10,346 bases of DNA from Panacagrimonas sp052387335 (GTDB lineage Bacteria > Pseudomonadota > Gammaproteobacteria > Nevskiales > Nevskiaceae): assembly GCA_052387335.1 (NCBI GenBank), contig JBQTJH010000077.1, forward strand, positions 1 through 10,346, written 5' to 3'. Position numbers and translations under genes: made by a program. The number at the start of each line of letters is the position of its first letter. Position 1 is the first letter of the stretch. Below, one piece after another: positions 5,437 to 10,346 of this stretch. Under the pieces are notes generated by a model. It worked only from the letters and a program-made list of their open reading frames with translations. It made no database searches and was not told the origin of the DNA.

Positions 5437-6576
5437 TCAGCCCGCTTGGATGCGTCTGAGCAGGTTCTCATAGATGCGCGACAGCGGTTCCAGATCGTCC
5501 ACGCGCACGTGCTCGTCGATCTTGTGAATGCTGTCGTTGATCGGGCCGATCTCTACCACCTCGGCGCCCCAGGGCGCGATGAATCGCGCATCGGATGTGC
5601 CGCCGCCGGTGAACAACTCCGGTTCGAGTCCGGTCACTTCGCCAATCGCGGCGCGGGCGGCGTCGATCAGCCGGCCGGCGCGGGTCAGGAACGGCAGGCC
5701 GGTGTGCCACCAGTTGGCTTCGTACTGCGAACACCAGCGATCCAGTACGGCGTGGACGCGCGCCTTGAGATCTTCGGCGCGTGACTCGGTGCAGTAGCGG
5801 AAGTTGAAGATCGCTTCGGCCGTGCCAGGAATGACGTTGGTCGCGCCGGTACCGGCGTGAACGTTCGAAATCTGGAACGAGGTTGGCGGGAAATGGGCGT
5901 TGCCCTCATCCCAGCGCGTGGCAACCAGTTCGGCCAGCGCCGGCGCCAGACGGTGCACCGGGTTGTCGCCCTTGTGCGGATAGGCCACATGACCCTGCTT
6001 GCCAATGACCTTCAGATTGCAGCCCAGCGAGCCGCGGCGTCCAACCACGATGCGATCGCCGAGCTGCGCGTTGGACGAGGCCTCGCCAACGATGGCGTAG
6101 TCGGGCGCAAGGCCGCGTGCCTTCAGCATGGCGATGGCGTGCTGCGTGCCGTGCGTGGCCATGCCCTCCTCGTCACTGGTGATCAGGAACGCGAGCGTGC
6201 CGTGCACTTCGTTCTGCGCGAGCAGCCGTTCCACCGCGCAAACCATGGCCGCGATACCTGACTTCATGTCGGCTGCGCCGCGGCCATACAGCACGCCGTC
6301 GCGGACCTCGGGCTTGAACGGGTCGGAGGTCCATTGATCGAGCGGGCCGGTGGGCACCACGTCCGTGTGTCCGGCCAGAACGGTCAAGGGCGCGCTGTTG
6401 CCGCGCGTCGCCCAGAGGTTGGTCACCCCTTCAGCGTTGAAGTATTCGATGGAAAAGCCAAGCGACCGCAGACGTGCAGCGAGGATGTCGCAGCAGCCGG
6501 CGTCATCCGGCGTGTTCGAACGCTGTGCGATCAGCGCGCACGTCAGATCCAGAACCGTTTCTGCCTCACCCCTCAC
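5437..6576 (-). CDS. dapE: Succinyl-diaminopimelate desuccinylase
   Basis: 379-residue zinc amidohydrolase (E. coli 375) that converts N-succinyl-LL-diaminopimelate to succinate and LL-diaminopimelate, for lysine and peptidoglycan. The M20 peptidase pattern is complete: AGHTDVVPTG with His70 and Asp72, GRGAADMKSG with bridging Asp103, TSDEEG with catalytic Glu136 and ligand Glu137, GEASS with Glu165, and SIHKIDEHV with His351. RRGSLG (180-185), HVAYPH (196-201) and TGGGTSDARF (323-332) also match DapE. The N-terminal pattern LTCALIAQRSNTPDDAGC aligns with E. coli near residue 8. The start is a GTG at 6576 lying inside a heptanucleotide tandem repeat, the only start codon in frame near the expected N-terminus. 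It follows dapD by 10 bases and is surely co-transcribed with it. Confidence 0.97.
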   Translation of the reverse strand: MRGEAETVLDLTCALIAQRSNTPDDAGCCDILAARLRSLGFSIEYFNAEGVTNLWATRGNSAPLTVLAGHTDVVPTGPLDQWTSDPFKPEVRDGVLYGRGAADMKSGIAAMVCAVERLLAQNEVHGTLAFLITSDEEGMATHGTQHAIAMLKARGLAPDYAIVGEASSNAQLGDRIVVGRRGSLGCNLKVIGKQGHVAYPHKGDNPVHRLAPALAELVATRWDEGNAHFPPTSFQISNVHAGTGATNVIPGTAEAIFNFRYCTESRAEDLKARVHAVLDRWCSQYEANWWHTGLPFLTRAGRLIDAARAAIGEVTGLEPELFTGGGTSDARFIAPWGAEVVEIGPINDSIHKIDEHVRVDDLEPLSRIYENLLRRIQAG

Positions 6577-6590
6577 GCCTCACTCCTCAC
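6563..6590 (-). repeat. four tandem copies of heptanucleotide GTGAGGN at the dapD-dapE junction
   Basis: Reading the minus strand from 6590, four consecutive 7-mers are GTGAGGA, GTGAGGC, GTGAGGG and GTGAGGC, identical except at the seventh base. The first copy contains the dapD stop TGA (6589-6587). The AGGAG and GAGG strings act as ribosome-binding sequence, the third copy begins with the dapE start GTG (6576), and the rest encodes the first residues of DapE. Confidence 0.9.
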
Positions 6591-7396
6591 AAATCTCGCA
6601 GCAGTTCGTTGATGCCGACCTTGCTACGGGTTTTCTCGTCAACCTTCTTGACGATCACGGCGCAGGTGAGGTTGTAGCCGTCGCGCGGCAGCGATCCCGC
6701 GACGACCACGCTGTACGGCGGGATACGACCATACGAAATGGTCTTGGTCTCGCGGTCGTAGATCGGAGTCGATTGGGTGATGAACACGCCCATGGAAATG
6801 ACCGATCCCTTGCCGACGATCACGCCCTCTACCACTTCGGAGCGCGCGCCGAAGAACACATCGTCTTCGATGATGGTCGGATTGGCCTGCAGCGGTTCGA
6901 GCACGCCGCCGATGCCGGCACCGGCGGAGATGTGGCAGTTGGCGCCGACCTGCGCGCAGGAGCCGACGCTGGCCCAGGTGTCGACCATGGTGTTGGCGCC
7001 GACGTGCGCACCGATGTTGACGAACGAGGGCATCAGGATCGCGCCCGGTGCGATGTATGCGCCCTTGCGCACGGTGGCCGGCGGCACGATGCGCGCGTTC
7101 TGCTGCGCGAAACGCTCTGCGTTCCAGCCGTCGAACTTCAGCGGAACCTTGTCGTAGCCTTGCAGCTGACTCATGGTGATCGGCGTATTGTCATGCAGGC
7201 GGAAGTACAGCAGCACCGCCTTTTTGAGCCATTGATTCACCTTCCAGCCATCTGCGCTGGGTTCAGCGACACGCGCCTGGCCGCGATCCAGCAATTCGAT
7301 GGCACCGTGCACAGCACCGCGCAGGTGCGAGTCATTACGGTCGAGCGTCGCGCGATTTTCCCAGGCGGTGTCGATAATCTGTTCAGTAGTATTCAT
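6587..7396 (-). CDS. dapD: 2,3,4,5-tetrahydropyridine-2,6-dicarboxylate N-succinyltransferase
   Basis: 269 residues (E. coli DapD 274). It transfers succinyl from succinyl-CoA to tetrahydrodipicolinate, two steps before DapE in the succinylase branch; the aminotransferase step between them is not in this window. The N-terminal helical domain contains GWKVNQWLKKAVLLYFRL (50-67) and YDKVPLKFDGW (81-91). The middle is a left-handed beta-helix of hexapeptide repeats (about 105-210), including IAPGAILMPSFVNIGAHVG and VDTWASVGSCAQVG, with the probable catalytic Asp139 and Glu190. The C-terminus PPYSVVVAGSLP and GINELLRDL is typical of DapD. It is a cytoplasmic trimer in known homologues. It starts 20 bases after the glnD stop and has no strong Shine-Dalgarno, so its translation may depend on coupling. 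Confidence 0.98.
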   Translation of the reverse strand: MNTTEQIIDTAWENRATLDRNDSHLRGAVHGAIELLDRGQARVAEPSADGWKVNQWLKKAVLLYFRLHDNTPITMSQLQGYDKVPLKFDGWNAERFAQQNARIVPPATVRKGAYIAPGAILMPSFVNIGAHVGANTMVDTWASVGSCAQVGANCHISAGAGIGGVLEPLQANPTIIEDDVFFGARSEVVEGVIVGKGSVISMGVFITQSTPIYDRETKTISYGRIPPYSVVVAGSLPRDGYNLTCAVIVKKVDEKTRSKVGINELLRDL

Positions 7397-7416
7397 GAGC
7401 GTTATGCAGGCTTGAT

Positions 7417-10104
7417 TCAGGTTTCGCTACGGTCCAGGGTGCGGATGAGAACCTCACTGAGTTCCTCCAGTGTTTCCTCGTCCTCGATAGGCTGACCGTT
7501 ACGATCGGTGATGTAGAACACGTCTTCGGCGCGCTCGCCGATGGTCGCAATTTTGGCGGCATCGAGCAGGATGCCGCGCTTGTGAAAGATGCGACCGATC
7601 ATGGACAGCAGGCCGGGCTGATCGGCTGTGACCAGTTCGAGCAGGGTGCGCCCTCGCACCCGATCCTGGCTGAAATACACGCTAGTGGGCGTATTGAAGT
7701 GCTTGAGACGCTGCGACACGCGCCGATTGACCGTGACCAGGGACATCGACGGGTCGGCCAGTACCTTGCCCAGCTGCTGACGAATTTCCTCGAATCGATG
7801 CGGGTTCTGGATCGGCGTGCCATCACCCTCCATCACGACATAGGAGTCGAGGACGAAGTCGTCTGCGGTGGTGTTGATGCGGGCGTCGAGGATGGTCAGG
7901 CCCATGCGCGCGAGCACGCCGGTGGACAGCGCGAACAGATGATCGCGGTCGCGCATGTACACAAAAACGGTGGTCGCCCCGGCGATGTTGTCGACGAGGA
8001 TCAGCGGCAGATCGGACTCTTTAGCGTCCCGGATCGCCGGAAGATGCCAGGCCAGTTCATCGGCAGAGTGACGCAGAAAATATTCGTTGCCGAAGCGTGC
8101 CCAGATGGTCTTGGCGGTGGCTTCGTCGATGCCGGATTTGGCCAGCAGGGGCAGGGCATCGCGCTGGGTTTCGGCAATGAGTTCTTCCTGCAGCAGCGGA
8201 TTTTCCACGCCGCGCTCCAGCGCCCGGCTGCAGGCCTTGTACAGGTCCAGCAACAGGGTTTCGCGCCATGAATTCCACAGCGCCGGGTTGGTGGCGCGGA
8301 TGTCGGCGACGGTCAGCAGGAACAGATAATCCAGGTGCGTGCGGTCGCCGACCTTGCGCGTGAAGTCGGCGATCACCTGCGGGTCGGTGATATCGGCGCG
8401 CTGCGCGGTCAGCGACATGACCAGATGGTTACGTACCAGCCAGGCCACCAAATCGGCATCCGGGTGCGAGAAGCCGTGAGCCAGACAGAAATCCTTGGCC
8501 TCCGACGAACCGATCTCGGAATGATCGCCGCCGCGGCCCTTGGCCATGTCGTGGAAAAACCCGGCGAGATATAGCAGCTCGGGCTTTGCCAGCTGGGTAA
8601 AGCGCTCACTGCAGAACGGCAGTTCGTGGCGGAAGCGCTCCATGGCAAAGCGTCGCAGGTTGCGCACCACGTAAAGGGTGTGTTCGTCCACGGTGAGCGT
8701 GTGGAACAGGTCGTACTGCATCAACCCCACGACCTTGCCGAAGGCCGGCAGATAGCGACCGAGCACGCCATAGCGATTCATTCGCCGCAGATTGCGGGTC
8801 AGGCCACGGCCTTCGCGGAACATCTCGATGAACAAGGTGCGCGCGCGTACATCATTACGCACGTCCTCGGTCATCAAGCGCGAGTCGCGCAGGATCAAGC
8901 GCACGGTTTGCGCGCGGATGCCTTCCAGCCCTGGGTTCTGCTGCATCAGCAGGAACAGCTCGATCAGCGCCTGCGGTTGCCGCTGAAATACCTCTTGGTC
9001 CCGCACTTCAAGAAAGCCGTTGCGAACCTGGAAGCGCGCATTGAGAACCTTGACCTCGGCATCGGGCAAGGGATGCAAGATCGCCTCTTCAAACAATTGC
9101 AGCAGCATGTCGTTGAGGCAGCTCAGCGACTTGATGGTGCGGTAGTACAGCTGCATGAACTGCTCGACCGCCTGATTCTTCTGCGCAGGATCGGTGTTCA
9201 CATAGCCGAACAGGCTGGCCACTTTCACCTGATGATCGAACAGCAGGCGATCTTCGCGGCGGCCGGTGATCATGTGCAGGGCAAAACGCACGCGCCACAG
9301 CAGATCTTGACCGGCGAACAGTTCGTCGCATTCCTGCTTGGTCAGAAATCCGTGGTCGCGCAGCTCGCTCAAGGTGCCGGCGCCAAAGTGGCGCTTGGCT
9401 ACCCAGCCGATGGTGTGGATGTCGCGCAGTCCGCCGGGCGACTCCTTGACGTTCGGTTCGAGCTTGTAGCCGGTGTCGTCGTACTTGCGGTGGCGCGCGA
9501 GCTGCTCGGCCTTCTTGGCGCGGAAGAATTCCGCCACCGGCCATACCTGCTTGGGCGTCAGCCGCGCCTGCATGGCGGAGAACAGCGAGGTATCACCGGT
9601 GAGGAAGCGCGCTTCCATCAAGTTAGTGATGACGGTGATGTCCTTGGCCGCCTCGGTCACGCAGTCGTCCACCGAGCGCACGCTGCTACCGACTTCCAGG
9701 CCTATATCCCAGAAAAATGCGGTGAGCAGCTCCAGCGATTTGCGGCCGCTCGCCAGCCCAGCCTGGTCATGCAGGATCAGGATGTCGATATCCGAGGAGG
9801 GCAGCAGCTCGCCACGGCCGTAGCCGCCAACCGCGACCAGTGCCAGGCCCGGCGAGGTCTCGGAAAGATGGCGCGCCCAGGCTTCGTGTAGCACCTCGTC
9901 GACCAGATGGGCACGGGCGCGAACCAGCGATTCGGCGGCCTGGCCCTCATCGAACAGGCTCAGCAGCCGCTCACGACCCCAAGCCAGGGTGTTGCGGAAC
10001 GCGGCGATGGGTTTGGCCTCGTCGGCACGCAGACGCGCCCTGACCTTGCGCGCTGAAAACACGCTGGCGGATTCATCTTCGGCTAGGTCGAGTTCTGCGC
10101 CCAT
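7417..10104 (-). CDS. glnD: Bifunctional uridylyltransferase/uridylyl-removing enzyme (PII modifier)
   Basis: 895 residues (E. coli GlnD 890). It senses glutamine and attaches or removes UMP on PII proteins, thereby controlling glutamine synthetase and nitrogen gene expression. Domains in order: a nucleotidyltransferase with GGYGRGELLPSSDIDILIL (93-111), where Asp105 and Asp107 bind metal; the linker GYKLEPNVKESPGGLRDIH (212-230), highly typical of GlnD; an HD phosphohydrolase domain, with His474 in VDEHTL, the pair His518-Asp519 in GFFHDMAKGRGGDHSEIG, and His528; and two C-terminal ACT domains (about 710-785 and 818-892), which bind glutamine. All catalytic residues appear intact. ATG 10104 has no clear Shine-Dalgarno. 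It is first in the series with dapD and dapE, 20 bases before dapD. Confidence 0.97.
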   Translation of the reverse strand: MGAELDLAEDESASVFSARKVRARLRADEAKPIAAFRNTLAWGRERLLSLFDEGQAAESLVRARAHLVDEVLHEAWARHLSETSPGLALVAVGGYGRGELLPSSDIDILILHDQAGLASGRKSLELLTAFFWDIGLEVGSSVRSVDDCVTEAAKDITVITNLMEARFLTGDTSLFSAMQARLTPKQVWPVAEFFRAKKAEQLARHRKYDDTGYKLEPNVKESPGGLRDIHTIGWVAKRHFGAGTLSELRDHGFLTKQECDELFAGQDLLWRVRFALHMITGRREDRLLFDHQVKVASLFGYVNTDPAQKNQAVEQFMQLYYRTIKSLSCLNDMLLQLFEEAILHPLPDAEVKVLNARFQVRNGFLEVRDQEVFQRQPQALIELFLLMQQNPGLEGIRAQTVRLILRDSRLMTEDVRNDVRARTLFIEMFREGRGLTRNLRRMNRYGVLGRYLPAFGKVVGLMQYDLFHTLTVDEHTLYVVRNLRRFAMERFRHELPFCSERFTQLAKPELLYLAGFFHDMAKGRGGDHSEIGSSEAKDFCLAHGFSHPDADLVAWLVRNHLVMSLTAQRADITDPQVIADFTRKVGDRTHLDYLFLLTVADIRATNPALWNSWRETLLLDLYKACSRALERGVENPLLQEELIAETQRDALPLLAKSGIDEATAKTIWARFGNEYFLRHSADELAWHLPAIRDAKESDLPLILVDNIAGATTVFVYMRDRDHLFALSTGVLARMGLTILDARINTTADDFVLDSYVVMEGDGTPIQNPHRFEEIRQQLGKVLADPSMSLVTVNRRVSQRLKHFNTPTSVYFSQDRVRGRTLLELVTADQPGLLSMIGRIFHKRGILLDAAKIATIGERAEDVFYITDRNGQPIEDEETLEELSEVLIRTLDRSET

Positions 10105-10163
10105 GCGTCCATCGTGAGGTGAGGGGGCGGCCCCGTGCTGGATCGGGACCGCGAGACCGACAG

Positions 10164-10169
10164 CTTATA
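10164..10169 (-). promoter_or_regulatory. possible -10 box of glnD (TATAAG)
   Basis: On the minus strand TATAAG matches TATAAT at five of six positions and would give a glnD leader of roughly 50 nt. No good -35 is found at 16-18 bp spacing (CATTCA, TCATTC), so the promoter, if real, is weak or activator-dependent. Confidence 0.3.
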
Positions 10170-10220
10170 AGGGTCTGTTGACGTATGAATGATCGCTGCG
10201 GCGGTGGTCCGTCCGGCGCA

Positions 10221-10247
10221 GTGGGAGTGCCCTTGTGGCACTCCCAC
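10221..10247. repeat. REP-like perfect hairpin GTGGGAGTGCC-CTTGT-GGCACTCCCAC
   Basis: An 11-bp perfect inverted repeat with a 5-nt loop, no T-run on either side, starting with GTGGGAG. Many gammaproteobacterial REP elements begin with a closely similar GTGGGAG head. It lies outside genes, as REPs do. Only one copy is present in the window, so membership of a family is inferred. Confidence 0.6.
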
Positions 10248-10258
10248 CGCACCTACCG

Positions 10259-10331
10259 TTGCGCAGCGCAAGGAAGGAGCGACGAGGTGTACTTGAAGTA
10301 CATGAGGAGCGACTAACGCAGCGATGCGCAA
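10259..10331. repeat. 73-bp symmetric element with nested inverted repeats
   Basis: The outer arms TTGCGCAGCGC (10259-10269) and GCGATGCGCAA (10321-10331) are reverse complements at 10 of 11 positions. In the middle lies the perfect 15-bp palindrome TGTACTTGAAGTACA (10288-10302). Both inverted repeats have their centre at 10295. A 9-bp direct repeat AGGAGCGAC (10275-10283 and 10305-10313) flanks the central palindrome. The left arm with its next two bases also forms a 13-bp palindrome by itself (TTGCGC-A-GCGCAA, 10259-10271). Confidence 0.75.
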
Positions 10332-10346
10332 AAGCGGCCCCGCCCC

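Larger units (their letters stand above)
10105..10346. other. gene-free stretch upstream of glnD, mosaic of palindromes
   Basis: I see no convincing coding sequence in these 242 bases. They contain, from glnD outward, GGGG(CGG)CCCC at 10124-10134, a -10-like TATAAG for glnD, the string AGGGTCTGTTGACGT (10169-10183), a REP-like hairpin and a symmetric 73-bp element. The 9-mer GCGGCCCCG occurs at both edges (10127-10135 and 10334-10342). The short open frame covering part of it has no homology I recognise. Confidence 0.6.

Noticed and set aside
6350..7495. 381-codon plus-strand open frame antisense to dapE and dapD
   Set aside because: It crosses two well-supported genes and their junction, and has no recognisable domain or ribosome-binding site.
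8626..9891. 421-codon open frame on the plus strand, antisense to glnD
   Set aside because: It lies wholly inside the clearly homologous GlnD coding sequence on the other strand; long antisense frames are common in GC-rich genes and its translation shows no family motif.
10114..10124. GTGAGGTGAGG near the glnD start as another copy of the GTGAGGN heptad array
   Set aside because: The spacing is five bases rather than seven and only one full unit matches, so it is not the same tandem repeat.
10127..10342. 9-mer GCGGCCCCG at both edges of the glnD upstream region as a target-site duplication
   Set aside because: The string is very GC-rich, is not adjacent to either palindromic element, and could occur by chance; mentioned in the region description only.
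1..10346. CRISPR array, insertion-sequence transposase, prophage, toxin-antitoxin or secondary-metabolite cluster
   Set aside because: No regularly spaced repeats, transposase motifs, phage proteins or biosynthetic domains are visible on either strand; all large frames are accounted for by housekeeping families.

Overview
The window looks like core chromosome of a GC-rich gammaproteobacterium. The evidence is the ssrA-smpB ... rnfH / bamE (omlA) / fur gene order, the divergent bamE-fur pair and the glnD-dapD-dapE order. A Fur protein with no cysteines, as far as I recall closest to pseudomonad and xanthomonad Fur, and REP-like and heptanucleotide repeats make a relative of the Lysobacterales (Xanthomonadales) the best guess. 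That placement is inference; no species can be named from this sequence.

Layout from left to right. (1) Positions 1-696, minus strand: the 5' part of tmRNA (ssrA, cut by the window edge, encoding tag ANDANYALAA), preceded by smpB. Together they form the trans-translation ribosome-rescue system. (2) Positions 756-3459, plus strand: glucokinase (glk), a divergent SNF/NSS-family transporter, and rnfH. In E. coli and Pseudomonas the ratA-rnfH pair sits here; no ratA is visible, and glk plus the transporter occupy its place. (3) Positions 3434-3874, minus: bamE (omlA), an outer-membrane lipoprotein of the BAM complex whose 3' end overlaps rnfH by 26 bp. It is divergent from fur (3937-4350, plus), with a compact shared promoter centred on a symmetric 16-bp box. 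(4) Positions 4347-10104, minus: a tightly packed apparent operon glnD > dapD > dapE > YheT-like alpha/beta hydrolase. It combines the master nitrogen sensor with two succinylase-branch steps of lysine/diaminopimelate synthesis. The hydrolase and fur genes converge so closely that their stop codons interlock in one CTAG.

(5) Positions 10105-10346: no gene. This stretch holds the glnD leader, a REP-like 11-bp perfect hairpin, and a 73-bp element in which a 15-bp palindrome and an outer inverted repeat share exactly the same centre.

The protein-coding content is ordinary housekeeping. I do not see an undescribed multi-gene system. The unusual material is at the gene junctions: a heptanucleotide tandem repeat that supplies the dapD stop, the ribosome-binding sequence and the dapE start; a long palindromic repeat that runs into the hydrolase coding sequence; two genes whose best -10 box predicts leaderless mRNA; and an NSS transporter lacking several residues expected for sodium binding.
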